Source: Gonocerus acuteangulatus
Lineage: Eukaryota; Arthropoda; Insecta; Hemiptera; Coreidae
Assembly (NCBI GenBank): GCA_946811695.1
Contig: OX328124.1
Location: forward strand, 32,425,648 to 32,489,647
Direction: 5' to 3'
DNA: 64,000 nt
Under the pieces are notes generated by a model. The model did no database searches. It had not been told where the DNA came from and saw nothing but the letters and a program-made list of their open reading frames with translations. The translations under genes and the position numbers were made by a program. This document shows positions 1 to 10,221 of this stretch, one piece after another (within the stretch, counting starts at the first letter, position 1; every line of letters starts with the position of its first letter).

Positions 1-679
1 CTCCTCTTGACCTTGTGACAAAGTTCAAATTTCCAATAATATTAAGTATCACAAAAAAAAAAAGATCTATTTCATTTAAGTAGAATAAGCAATTTATAGT
101 TTTTTTTTAAAAAAAACCTTTCGTCAAACTTTTTCTCTTATTTCTATAAACATAATTTTATAATTTTGAGTTGATATAAGTTATATTATTCTTGTGTGTT
201 TCATTTCGATTCTTTTGATTTTTCAATAATTTTCTTCGGAATTAACCTTCGTGTTATTTAATAATTCTGTGAAAGCTTTAGGTATTCATTTTTAGCGTAA
301 ATGTGCGAGTCTTATTAACTAATTACTGTTTACGAATTAATGCCGTGACTGATTAAATTGGTTAGAATAAAGGAAATATTTTGATTTAAAAATCGCCTAT
401 TAGAATGCATTCTCCTTTTACCTCTAATTCGTTTCATGATAGTACAAGAGCAGCGTTAATGACCTGAAAAATTCATTTACTTGAAAAATTAATTTTCATG
501 AATTATTTTATCGTCTTAAAGACAAAATATTTTAAATATTCATTCTGTTATAATTTTCATAAGAAATAACTTTTTTCAGCCTTGACAACTATTTGTGGTA
601 GCTTTCTAATTTTTTACGAATATTTTGTGCATACTTGTCAAAACAGCCTTAGTTGTACGCACACACTCACACACACACA

Positions 680-740
<61 letters not shown>

Positions 741-892
741 TATGTTTATAGAAATAAGAGAAAAAGTTTGACGAAAGGTTTTTTTTAAAAAAAAATTATA
801 AATTGCTTATTCTACTTAAATGAAATAGATCTTTTTTTTTGTGATACTTAATAATATTGGAAATTTGAACTTTGTCACAAGGTCAAGAGGAG
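1..892. repeat. Inverted repeat with (TA)n in the loop, cut by window start
   Basis: The first ~155 bases reappear as a reverse complement at 740-892, with only small length differences in the A/T runs. The ~585-base spacer ends in a CA-rich stretch and a (TA)n tract (683-734). Base 1 pairs with about 892, so the left arm probably extends beyond the window. No protein is recognisable. It could be a foldback/MITE-type element or a local inverted duplication; target-site duplications cannot be judged because the left end is missing. Confidence 0.8.
683..734. repeat. (TA)n microsatellite
   Basis: About 26 AT dinucleotides, preceded by a CA-rich run and followed by GTGTGT. It lies in the loop of the 1-892 inverted repeat, directly next to the right arm. 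Confidence 0.95.
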
Positions 893-1418
893 ATAAGACA
901 CAAATATAGGAGGAGATCAATGTAATATCAACAAATGTTTCTTTAATATTATTTTGTTCCCGAATTTTCGATAAATCACATTTTATAGATATATTAGCAA
1001 TACAAATGTAAAAAGTTACTCGTATAACAAACATAAAGGCAAATTAAACATTAGTACGTTATAAATAAATCTTTAAGTACCACTTAATATAAAGATAATG
1101 ACACCTGCCAAAATGAAACATTTTTATTATTAAATGTACAATTATATTTACCATAATATTGCAACAGTACATAGAATATAGTTACTTAACTCAACATGTA
1201 TCTATAATAATTTTTAAGTCATGAAAAATATCTAAAAAAAGAGATTTGTAAATATTTATAAATATTTCATTTGAAGTTTTAAATCCACCTTTTATTTAAG
1301 CTCATATACACACATTTACCATATAACTAAATCTATTGTTCATCCCCCTCTACGTATAATGTATGTGCATTCATTTCATCTGTATATAAATCAGTATTAA
1401 CTCATCCTCGTTTCCATA
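893..1418. other. AT-rich stretch, nothing recognised
   Basis: No convincing ORF, RNA gene or repeat was recognised. Short ORFs here are chance frames in AT-rich DNA. Confidence 0.5.
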
Positions 1419-1457
1419 GCCCTGATGAAGGATTGAATTTCAAGCGGAAATGTTGGC
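1419..1457 (+). ncRNA. Decayed hammerhead-like motif (family A)
   Basis: GCC, then CTGATGA, a degraded stem II, GAAA, TGTT and GGC. The GCC/GGC stem I survives, but the stem II arms no longer pair well and the GAAAC box reads GAAAT. About 60 bases downstream comes a segment ending in 'accgaacac', matching the tail seen after the better copies at 44618 and 36472. It is read as an old relic of the same element. Confidence 0.4.
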
Positions 1458-1620
1458 AAAAATGAAACGCAGTTTCTTATAAAAAAAATTAGTTTTCTTA
1501 AGATACGAATACCGAACACGGACCTCATGACGCTTCGGAATGACAAAAAAAAAATATCTTTTTTCTTAACTTTGCGCGTCATCCATTGAGAAGCAGATTT
1601 AAAACAGCCTAAATCGGACT

Positions 1621-1623
<3 letters not shown>

Positions 1624-1696
<73 letters not shown>
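1624..1696. repeat. (TA)n microsatellite
   Basis: About 36 TA dinucleotides, followed by a short CA-rich stretch. It lies ~165 bases after the hammerhead-like motif at 1419. Confidence 0.95.
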
Positions 1697-1701
<5 letters not shown>

Positions 1702-1739
1702 GCACACACATACACAAATTTGAACAACCTTTTTTTTAT

Positions 1740-2050
1740 GCTGGTTATCGTCCCTATCGGGAGGGAGGAAACACGCTATAATATCTCTTTTGCTATTTTT
1801 GATAAAGCAATCTCAGTCTTAGAGATCTGTGATTAAACGGAATAACTTCCGCCTAGTCAGTTTCCTGTTGTTGCACCTAAGATCTTGCTTCGCATTGAGA
1901 TTTCATTTTTTACATGTAGTTAGATTTTTTTACGACAGATCACCATTTAAGCTTTCCAAATAACACTAGGGATAAGAACGGAAACACGCTCAGGTGAGGA
2001 AGTTTCTGCGAGTTGGCCTTTTTTTTCTGAAAGAACCAAATTGATCAAAT
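1740..2050. repeat. HINE-like end fragments
   Basis: 1760-1785 reads GGGAGGGAGGAAACACGCTA, close to the GGAGGAACCGCGCTAAAA terminus found at 55091-55110. 1955-2016 resembles segments near 63400 (plus) and 53757-53830 (minus): an ACACTAGGGAT block, a CACGCT block and a GTTTCTGCGAGT block. No reading frame. The assignment to an element class is inference. Confidence 0.4.
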
Positions 2051-3221
2051 GTTTCTTATAATTTTATTATTAAAAGAGAAATTTGGCCTAGAATAAGTTT
2101 TAAGATTTTCAAAACTGATAAAATGTAAAAATAACTAAAATTATGATAACGGACATTTTTTTTTATCCAATTTATGCAATGTTTTGGAGTTAATTGTCCT
2201 GTTTTAAGCCTATTACTCTTTAATCTAGGACTATGCTGTGCGCCAAATAATTCCAACCTTCATCCATGGGCCAATTCACGTCAAATCGCCGAATTTTAAT
2301 ATATGTCCGTGCCATCATATCTCAGATATTTTTCAAATTTTTTTCAGGAATAGAGATGTATGCGATAATCTCAAATTAATTTTTTTCAGATTTTTTTATC
2401 AAAAATTGAACCAGGGGGAATTTTTAAAAATTCTTGTTTTTTGCATGATTTTTGTTACTGCCTTTCTGATAACAGTTTTGAAAAACATTTGTGTTTTACT
2501 TTTTTTTCAACAAATCCGGCTGTTCTTGGTATCAAATTAAAGCTAATGCTTTTCTCTATCAAAATAAGCTATAATAGTGATACTATAGGCAATAGTGTCA
2601 TGCCACTAATCGCGCAAAGTTATTTTTTATACTTTTTCATTAGCTAGGTTCAGTAAGTCATACCTCAGAAATCACAATTACCATAAGCATCATAATTTTT
2701 TTTCTGGAATGATCAAACAATGTACTAGTTATGTTCAAAAAATAAAAATTGTGTTTTTGGCGGTTATGAAAAAAAAATCTTTTTCTTAGGAAAATGATTA
2801 CTTAAAATGTCAACTTCGTAAAATGTAAATTTAAAGTTTTTCTGAGTTCAAAGTAACTCAACACATTTATTACAACATATAAAACTATAACCTATTTTAT
2901 TACAAGGACATTTGACATTAATTTCAGATTATTCACTATTAGGTACCTAATTTTTATAGTGGAAAGGCATATCGTAGTTGCTGTAAACTTCAAATTCAGT
3001 TAATTGTGAACCTTTTCATCTATTTTGTATGTCTTTCCTGATTCAGATGATGATGAAGGAACTGGAATATGTTTAAGTAGCTTTCCTTGCCATATTTTGG
3101 AATCTGTTTGCACTTCGTTCAGCTTTATTCTGCAATCTAGCAGACTTCGTTCGCGTGGAGAATGAACCGATTTATTTTATTTTCATAACATATTTTTCTA
3201 TTAATATGTCCACAACGAATT

Positions 3222-3419
3222 CCGAGTTTTGTTGAAACATAATTCCAACAATAATTGTGGACGGTATGGGCGAATAACTACTTTGTGTCAGGAGATGAAC
3301 CAATTTTGCTGGTTAACGAACTCGTTCAATCATTTGCCTGGGGAATACTATATACCAAGTTTCGTGACGAAAAAACTCTGGTGTGTAGACTGCGTTTCTA
3401 CAAGAAACACATATTTAAA

Positions 3420-3422
<3 letters not shown>
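3222..3422 (+). repeat. HINE-like internal segment (partial)
   Basis: Shares GGTTAACGAACTCGTTCAAT, a TATACCAAGTTTCGTGACGA block and the following AAAACTCTGG with the complete copies at 30945-31695 and 58543-59121. The (TA)n and 3' hairpin are absent; the sequence is interrupted by the retrosequence at 3423. Confidence 0.7.
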
Positions 3423-3465
<43 letters not shown>

Positions 3466-3693
3466 TGAATATTTACAATCTGTATAATAAATACAATAAG
3501 TAAATAAATATCTCATACATAGGTATACACAAGGAAGAACAGAGGGGAGAAGGCAGCCATTGCTGTCACTCCCTAAGGAATGAATAATGTTTTTAAGTGT
3601 TACAGTTGGTCCCTAGGCCACTTTCTTTTCAGGCGTCTCGGGGGATTGGAAGGGATCGCATCTGTGGAAAGGGATTGGGCAAGGGGATTGGGA
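3423..3693 (-). mobile_element. Poly(A)-tailed retrosequence, minus strand, with 12-bp TSD
   Basis: A ~40-base T run (poly(A) of the minus strand) opens the insert. The 12-mer ATATTTAAATCT occurs immediately before (3411-3422) and immediately after (3694-3705), which is a clean TSD. The ~230-base body has no ORF and looks like a LINE 3' UTR or SINE. It is younger than the foldback element it interrupts. The source family was not identified. Confidence 0.8.
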
Positions 3694-3955
3694 ATATTTA
3701 AATCTGATAAAAAAATCTGAAAAAATTAATTTGAGATTATCTCATACATCTCTATTCATGAAAAAATTTTGAAAAATATCTGAGACATGACGGCACATAG
3801 CACTGGTCGTTTTGACATGAATTGACCCCCATACATTATATGGAGTGTTTCTAACATTTTAAACCTTAGCTGAAACATGTCTACAGGTACAACGTTATTT
3901 TAATTTATTTATTTAATTATATTGCCTCTACCCAGTCATTGGCAGCGCCGTCAGT

Positions 3956-4206
3956 TAAAAGTCAAATGGTTTTGTAAACGTTGATTTCTTTAATAAACGT
4001 GAAGAGTTTGAATTGTCTTGTAAAACATCTTGCAGTGTCTCGGGTCTATTGTGTGCTAGTCTGATGAGGTTGTATTGGCAGCAGTGTATCAGTATGTGTT
4101 CTACAGTGTTTTGTGTATCACATATCCACGTTGGTTGATGGAGTTTAAGTAGTTAGCTGTGGGTCAGTGCTGTGTATCCTATCCTTAGTCTTGTCAAGAC
4201 GGTCTC
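3956..4206 (-). pseudogene. LINE ORF2 C-terminal fragment (I/Jockey-type)
   Basis: The minus strand reads ETVLTRLRIGYTALTHS, a stop, then a segment with CDTQNTVEHILIHC. That is the typical end of non-LTR ORF2 proteins: an RLRxGHTxLTHS motif followed by a CxxC..H....C knuckle. The frame ends at 3956-3958, followed by a tail built of AAATAAATT-like units near 3898-3920. One internal nonsense codon is visible after LTHS. A closely similar fragment lies at 55200-55335 (plus), so the two are probably one family. It is 5' truncated; reverse transcriptase and RNase H are missing. Confidence 0.75.
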
Positions 4207-4259
4207 TTTTTGTCTGGAATATCGTTGAGCCGTAGTTCAAGTGTATGTATTATTTTTAA

Positions 4260-4937
4260 TTCTTATGATTTGAGTGCGATGGGTTCCGAACCATCTGAGG
4301 TTCCATTTTTCTCTTGCAATTTGTGAACTTTCCTTCCAAGAAATGGTTTGTAAAGTTCACTACCCGCCTTTAATTCTACCTATCTTTTTGTTTGTGTTTT
4401 CGAACCTCTATAATAAAAAAATAATTGTTTATTCAGTGACCATTTCTAGTATTTACCTTCCTGTTCCCCATGAATTGTTGGATGAACTGTAGGTAAGAGA
4501 AGTATGATTATTCAATCTGCCTGTGTATTGTAGCCTGCCCTACCTCCCTGCATTCATACATGAATAGAGAGGGTGAAGCCTAGCAAGAGGGTCGCCCAAG
4601 CATACCTAGGATCGTTACACCTGGTTAGATACAACTCTCCGTACACCAAGCTATGTTACAAACATCTCTTTCCGCTGAGATAATCCTCCAAGCTATTTAC
4701 TCGCTACTCCGCGTTTGCAAGCCTTTAGACTAGTACTAGATGAAATAATTAACGGTTTAAATGGAATATGTTGTACAGTCTTGCTTCAATTTAATGTGTC
4801 AGTGGACGTTCCGTTTTGTTGTTGTAGTCTTAATGTTGAATATGATGGAATCTACTTGCATTCCATACAAGTTAGAATTATCTTCGCTAATATAAACATA
4901 TATTATGATTTATAATATATATAAACATATAAATTAT
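4260..4937. other. No recognised feature
   Basis: Several short open frames exist, but none has a recognisable motif or a composition that sets it apart. Nothing repeat-like was matched within the window. Confidence 0.5.
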
Positions 4938-5255
4938 CTTTCCATTCATGTATAACAACCCTGTGTTATTGTGTATGTGAACGATATAAGAACAAAAGTT
5001 TAAAAAAAAAAACATGGATCTGTGAAAAGAATATTATATTTTTTTCTTCAGTTTATTCAAAAAGCTGAAGCGAAATATTTATTTTTATAAATGTTTACAT
5101 AAATATTAAGTAAATATTTACTTAGAACAATACAAAAAAATACTTCCACAAATATAAAAAAAATCCTAAAACAGCAAATACAATACACATATTTTGAATT
5201 TGTTAATTACAGTAACTAATACTGGGTCCAGTTATTTATTTTCCGAAGAAAATAA

Positions 5256-5259
<4 letters not shown>

Positions 5260-5328
<69 letters not shown>
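5260..5328. repeat. (TA)n microsatellite in left palindrome arm
   Basis: About 34 TA units, bounded by AAATAAATAAA on one side and CAGGGTGTCCC on the other. It mirrors the tract at 6419-6468. Confidence 0.95.
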
Positions 5329-5331
<3 letters not shown>

Positions 5332-6414
5332 GGTGTCCCAGTATATGTGTCAACCCCCTTTTCCTCCTAGAGTTGTTGGAATTTCGATATGAAACTTGGT
5401 AGGTCTTAGTTATGTTGCATGAGGTTTCTTTTGAAGGTTTAGTTGACTGTAACATTCTCCAGTTTTTCTCCAGCGCATCTAACTCTTGATTTTCCAATGG
5501 CGGCAGGTATTTTTTATGACGAATTCTGATAGAAAATTTAATTTTAAGACTAATTTATTCCAAAACATCTTTTGATCCGACGCACCGTTTGCGCGTAAAA
5601 CGCAAAAAACTGAAAAATATAGCCCTTTTGTAGACAAATTCCTATTTATCACTGAAACCAAGCCTTTTATGTAAAAAAACCTCGATACAAAAGTTGTAGC
5701 CTATTAATTTTCCTTTCAGATGATACCAAGATCAAAGTTGTAGGTTTAATAATTAACGGAATATTATGAATGAAATATATACCTTAAAAGTTTTAAAAAG
5801 TAACAATTCAGAAAATCGATATGAATAGAAAAAAAAGTAGGTGACATAAACAATAAAAAAAAGTACTTATTTACTTTATGACAAAAATTATTATAAAACA
5901 GAACAGAATAAATTTATTTTTCCATATGAAATTATTATATCATAAAACTAAAAAAAAAATTTGCCTTTGATTTCATTCATAATACCCCGTTAAATATTTA
6001 ATCTACAACTTTGATCTTTGTATCATCTGAAAGGAAAATTAAGAGGCTACAACGTTTACATTGAGGTGTTTTTACGTACAAGGCTTGGTTTCAGTGATAA
6101 ATAGGAATTTGTCTACAAAAGGGCTATATTTTTCAGTTTTTTGCGTTTTACGCGCAAACGGTGCGTCGGATCAAAAGATGTTTTGGAATAAATTAGTCTT
6201 AAAATTAAATTTTCTATCAGAATTCGTCATAAAAAATACCTGCCGCCATTGGAAAATCAAGAGTTAGATGCGCTGGAGAAAAACTGGAGAATGTTACAGT
6301 CAACTAAACCTTCAAAAGAAACCTCATGCAACATAACTAAGACCTACCAAGTTTCATATCGAAATTCCAACAACTCTAGGAGGAAAAGGGGGTTGACACA
6401 TATACTGGGACACC

Positions 6415-6418
<4 letters not shown>

Positions 6419-6468
<50 letters not shown>
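6419..6468. repeat. (TA)n microsatellite in right palindrome arm
   Basis: About 25 TA units, shorter than its partner in the left arm. This shows length drift since the inverted duplication. Confidence 0.95.
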
Positions 6469-6472
<4 letters not shown>

Positions 6473-7010
6473 TTATTTTCTTCGGAAAATAAATAACTGG
6501 ACCCAGTATTAGTTACTGTAATTAACAAATTCAAAATATGTGTATTGTATTTGCTGTTTTAGGATTTTTTTTATATTTGTGGAAGTATTTTTTTGTATTG
6601 TTCTAAGTAAATATTTACTTAATATTTATGTAAACATTTATAAAAATAAATATTTCGCTTCAGCTTTTTGAATAAACTGAAGAAAAAAATATAATATTCT
6701 TTTCACAGATCCATGTTTTTTTTTTTAAACTTTTGTTCTTATATCGTTCACATACACAATAACACAGGGTTGTTATACATGAATGGAAAGCTGGTTAAAT
6801 GAAGAAGTTTTTGTGAAACCCGGAAATTTCAGACCCTGCCCATTGAGGAGTAACGCTGGAAAGAAATATCAAGAAAATGTCAGGGAATTTAGAATAGCTT
6901 TCTTTTGGTAAGATATACATATTTACATTCATTCATTTTTACGTTTATTCCCAACTAGACTTATAGTAAATTTACTCAGCTTTTGATTGGTTTCACTTTC
7001 TTTTTAGTAG

Positions 7011-8246
7011 CTGAAACTACTTGACACAATACAGAACACAGCACTAAGAATTGTCAGCGGTGCATTTAGATCTAGCCCAGCAGAAAGCTTATGTGCCGAA
7101 ACTGGTGAACCTCCACTGCAGTACAGACGTCGAATGATATGTAATAAATTCGTATTGAAATGTAAAGCTATTGGAACGCCATGCGTCACTGAGTTTTTAT
7201 ATAACCAATACTCCGAAAAATACACCGAAAGAAACGTTAAGCAAAAGCCACTCTCATTACGAACTGAAGACAATCACAGCGACCTAACTCTCTTCCAAAC
7301 ACCTGTTCACACAAATAACATTACTGAGATACCTCCATGGCGACTGAAAAACCTTAAACTAGACTTAACACTGACAAAATACAAAAAATCAGACCCAACT
7401 TCTTCGACACACTACAAAAACGTATTCAACTCCCTGTTCAGGCAAAATAACAACACTCAGTACATATTTACGGACGGATCAAAAACTAACTACGGGACTG
7501 GCGCTGCCGCCATCACAAGAAACGAATCCTATCACATAAGATTACCCGATCACACTACTGTTTACACAGCAGAACTACACGCAATCCTTTTAGCACTCAA
7601 AAACATTGAAGATACAGACACGAACGACATAACAATATGCACTGACTCATTAAGTTCCTTACACTCAATGACAAACATTTACAGCACACACCCTATTGTC
7701 ATAGAGATTTTTACACAATTATTCCAACTACAAACAAAGAACAGACATATCACTATGTTTTGGTTACCTGGACATGAAGGGATTTCACAGAGCACTACAG
7801 TAGACCTACTAGCGAAAACTGCAACTCAAAGACCTACACCTGACCTGAACAAAATGACAGCAACTGACCTATGCAAACTAGCTGAAAATAATACAGTAAA
7901 CGACTGGCAGACAGAATGGACTAACTCTCAAAGCAAACTGCGGGAAATAAAAAATACAATAATACCCTGGTCAAGAGAAAACCTAACAAGACGAGACCAA
8001 GTTATTATTACAAGACTTCGCTTAGGACACAGTTTACTAACGCACTCCTATCTAATGGAACAAGACAGACCTGTATGCGCATGTTGTAACGAGACATTAA
8101 CAGTTAAACACATACTTACTGACTGCAGATTACGAGACTACCTAACAATTCCTCATGACTTACACGACTTACTTGCCGAAAATAGTCCACATATTAACAC
8201 CATACTAACTCACTTAAAGACAATTAACCTATATTCAAAAATCTAG
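7011..8246 (+). CDS. LINE ORF2 C-terminal part: RT tail, RNase H, Cys-His knuckle
   Basis: The reading frame is open from 7011 (no start codon; truncated at the insertion boundary) to TAG at 8244-8246, about 411 codons. The first ~40 residues include LLDTIQNTALRIVSGAFRS and GEPPLQYRR, typical of the segment after the RT domain in I/R1/Jockey-like elements. RNase H follows with all four acidic residues visible: D at 7473-7475 (FTDGSK), E at 7572-7574 (YTAELHA), D at 7644-7646 (CTDSLSS) and D at 7803-7805 (VDLLAK). Then RLRLGHSLLTHSYLM and a CACCNETLTVKHILTDC knuckle near 8074-8125. In a full element this part supports RNA degradation after reverse transcription. It is probably not expressed as a protein here. 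RNase H presence favours the I/Nimb/LOA group over plain Jockey. Confidence 0.9.
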   Translation: MKLLDTIQNTALRIVSGAFRSSPAESLCAETGEPPLQYRRRMICNKFVLKCKAIGTPCVTEFLYNQYSEKYTERNVKQKPLSLRTEDNHSDLTLFQTPVHTNNITEIPPWRLKNLKLDLTLTKYKKSDPTSSTHYKNVFNSLFRQNNNTQYIFTDGSKTNYGTGAAAITRNESYHIRLPDHTTVYTAELHAILLALKNIEDTDTNDITICTDSLSSLHSMTNIYSTHPIVIEIFTQLFQLQTKNRHITMFWLPGHEGISQSTTVDLLAKTATQRPTPDLNKMTATDLCKLAENNTVNDWQTEWTNSQSKLREIKNTIIPWSRENLTRRDQVIITRLRLGHSLLTHSYLMEQDRPVCACCNETLTVKHILTDCRLRDYLTIPHDLHDLLAENSPHINTILTHLKTINLYSKI

Positions 8247-8402
8247 CCTTATCTCCAATTTACCTCCTAAAGTTAATTTAAAATAATGAACGAAATAGCC
8301 TTTATAAAATCATTTACATTTTTAAGAAATTAAGTTAATTAACCTAAATTTAAATATAAAGCCCTATCTCCAATATAATCTTACCTCTTCTACCCTCCCC
8401 CC

Positions 8403-8408
<6 letters not shown>

Positions 8409-8461
<53 letters not shown>
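8409..8461. repeat. Poly(T) tract in LINE 3' UTR
   Basis: About 53 uninterrupted T residues after a run of C, within the LINE insert at 7011-8703. It may be a collapsed microsatellite or a former minus-strand poly(A) insertion. Confidence 0.9.
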
Positions 8462-8943
8462 CCCTCTTCACACTCTATTTAATATCTATCATATTACCGT
8501 ATTGTTATTGTGAAATATATTATATAAAACATGTTATTGTTATTATTAATTAGCTCTCTAATGTACTAGCTATCCTCATAAAATGTACTGACTTGTTATA
8601 TATACAATGTGCAAAAAGTATTTTGTAATATCTTGATGTATGTTAAAGAGCAAGTCGCCAAAAGTTGCGAAACTCTTAATAAATAAATATCAATATCAAT
8701 ATCTTTTTAGTAGAACCACCTGGGACGGAGCTACAATGACTATTCTTATAAAAACCACGTTTGTCTTGATAAAACAATAAAACGACGTTTTCTCCCTTAT
8801 GGGCGAGAATTCGGAAAATCTTCATAGAACATTTTTCGTTCCCCTAAGGGTCTTCTATCACCTCCCACAATATGACTAGACATTTACGGGACACCCTGTA
8901 TATATATATGTTTGATGTTATTTTTCGTCGCTGGGATAGTATT

Positions 8944-9161
8944 TTTGGATGGAACGGAATTTTTCTCCAGCGGTGGTGCTCCTCCTCACTTCTTCCTGGA
9001 ATATTTCGATGGATTCATCTCCATCTTCTTCAGCCAGGTACTTGTTTCTTTTCCGAGGAAGAAACAAGTACCTGGCTGAAGAAGATGGAGATGAATCCAT
9101 CGAAATATTCCAGGAAGAAGTGAGGAGGAGTACCACCGCTGGAGAAAAATGCCGTTCCATC

Positions 9162-9165
<4 letters not shown>
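8944..9165. repeat. Near-perfect hairpin, 107-bp arms, 8-base loop
   Basis: Left arm 8944-9050, loop 9051-9058 (TTCCGAGG), right arm 9059-9165. Only two arm mismatches were seen by eye (GAATTTTT versus GCATTTTT, and GTGCTCC versus GTACTCC). TA tracts flank it on both sides (8899-8909 and 9166-9219). The right arm is open in a Glu/Lys-rich frame (KYLAEEDGDESIEIFQEE) and the left arm mirrors it. Transcription from either side would give an almost fully paired 107-bp RNA stem. Confidence 0.93.

Positions 9166-9219
<54 letters not shown>
9166..9219. repeat. (TA)n microsatellite
   Basis: About 27 TA units, immediately adjoining the right arm of the hairpin at 8944-9165. Confidence 0.95.
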
Positions 9220-9221
<2 letters not shown>

Positions 9222-9229
9222 TGAGAGTC

Positions 9230-10040
9230 ACATTATGATCTAAGATTTTGTTAATTTTGAAGTTTACTTATTGAACTTGTATACAAACAAGAAAGAATAT
9301 TTGAGATTTGAGAGTCTCTATATTATTGACTTTCGGAATTGTAATTTACGAACAGGCCTCTGTTTGCGTGAAATTTTCAATTAAAATGCTTCCTCAAAAG
9401 ATTCCTAAATAATGAATGGTTTGACAGTTGGGGAAGTGATAGCGTCCGAGCTCTGAGTAAGAGGTGGTGATTATTTTGTAAAATATGGAAATAGTTGTTT
9501 ACTCATGATAATGATAGAAAAGAACATTGTAAAAGAGTTGTTGTGAGTCAGAGGGGGTGTTATCGCGTGACTACCTTCTGCAATATTTCTGATTCCATTG
9601 TCACTTCATGAAGGCTGCTCTCTCTCCCACAGCTCCGGGGGCAGCGACCCGCCATCTTCTTAATAAATATACTAATTCATAATAATCATAGTTTGCGGCT
9701 TCTTTGCTCTCTTACAAATCAACAATGCTTCATCCGGAATAATAGAAAATAATACTAAATAATGATTCTAAATAATTTAGTGATTCCAGTAAAAACAACA
9801 CAACGATGTAAAGATTTAGGTACTTTAGGTAGTTTTTAGCGCATTTCTTTCCTTCTTGAGCGTTACATACGTTATAACTTTTTTTATTAATACAACGTTT
9901 ATTAACATCTCCACTAATTATATAGTACATTGGTTAATCATGGTAATTAAATACGATTTCATGATTCAACATAATGAAATTACTGTAAAAATACTACATA
10001 CTTAAAAACATGTTATACCCGAGTTAGGTTAGTTATAAAA
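9230..10040. other. No recognised feature
   Basis: Unique-looking AT-rich sequence. A slightly GC-richer patch at 9540-9660 carries no motif that I can name. Confidence 0.5.
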
Positions 10041-10069
10041 CGGGGTAAAAGTGAAGTTCCACGCCCTCC

Positions 10070-10180
10070 AAACCGATTTTCACAACAATGTATTTTGATG
10101 CACTTAACACGAATACGTTAAAAAAAACCTTCACATTTAACTAGGAAAGAAGTTATTAAGCACTAAAGTTCACTGTTAGG
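10070..10180 (+). repeat. Single-arm copy of the 44.8-45.4 kb palindrome core
   Basis: TATTTTGATGCACTTAACACGAAT, a GTTAAAAAAAA run, AACTAGGAAAGAAGTTATTA and AGCACTAA match the left arm and loop of the palindrome at 44766-45394. Here there is no inverted partner and no 21-bp minisatellite, so this shows the unduplicated form of the sequence. Confidence 0.75.
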
Positions 10181-10221
10181 AAAGTTATAAAACTAGGCGT
10201 CAACAGCGTATTTGTAAACAC

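Larger units (their letters stand above)
2255..3850. mobile_element. Foldback/TIR element, ~1.6 kb, with a nested insertion
   Basis: About 140 bases at 2262-2405 recur inverted at 3706-3845 (shared blocks include TCTCAGATATTTTTCAAA and GATAATCTCAAATTAATTTT). The arms are perhaps 80-85% identical by eye. Inside are a HINE-like segment (3222-3422) and a nested poly(A) retrosequence (3423-3693). No transposase was recognised. It is probably a non-autonomous DNA transposon; exact ends and TSD were not resolved. Confidence 0.65.
4938..6790. repeat. Large inverted repeat, ~840-bp arms, ~190-bp loop
   Basis: Left arm 4938-5777 and right arm about 5970-6790 are reverse complements; the outer ends read CTTTCCATTCATG and CATGAATGGAAAG. 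Each arm has a (TA)n tract at the same place (5260-5328 and 6419-6468), bordered on its inner side by CAGGGTGTCCCAGTA. Arms differ by scattered substitutions near the loop (ctcgatacaa versus ctcaatgtaa) and in TA number. No protein is recognisable; the matching open frames in both arms are mirror images. No TSD was seen at the ends. Confidence 0.9.
7011..8703 (+). mobile_element. 5'-truncated LINE with RNase H domain and TSD
   Basis: The 11-mer CTTTTTAGTAG flanks the insert at 7000-7010 and 8703-8713, marking target-primed reverse transcription. The insert starts inside the ORF2 C-terminal region, runs through an RNase H domain, a 3' UTR containing a 50-odd-base T run (about 8409-8461), and ends in ATAAATAAATATCAATATCAAT-like units. 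Full-length elements of this kind are several kb, so about two thirds is missing. The low decay and clear TSD suggest a fairly recent insertion. Confidence 0.92.

Noticed and set aside
582..788. Open frame with long YIYIYI run
   Set aside because: The residues come from translating a (TA)n tract; the same applies to frames at 1397-1717, 5216-5497, 9132-9231, 23514-23708, 26001-26253, 29120-29317, 31519-31716, 54847-55035 and 62942-63148.
6249..6512. Duplicate 87-93-codon ORFs in the large palindrome as a protein gene family
   Set aside because: The two copies match only because the arms are inverted duplicates; they run into the TA tract and show no motif.
8918..9231. Four overlapping ORFs on both strands as two genes
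   Set aside because: They mirror each other because of the hairpin. The acidic frame is noted as a possible captured fragment only.
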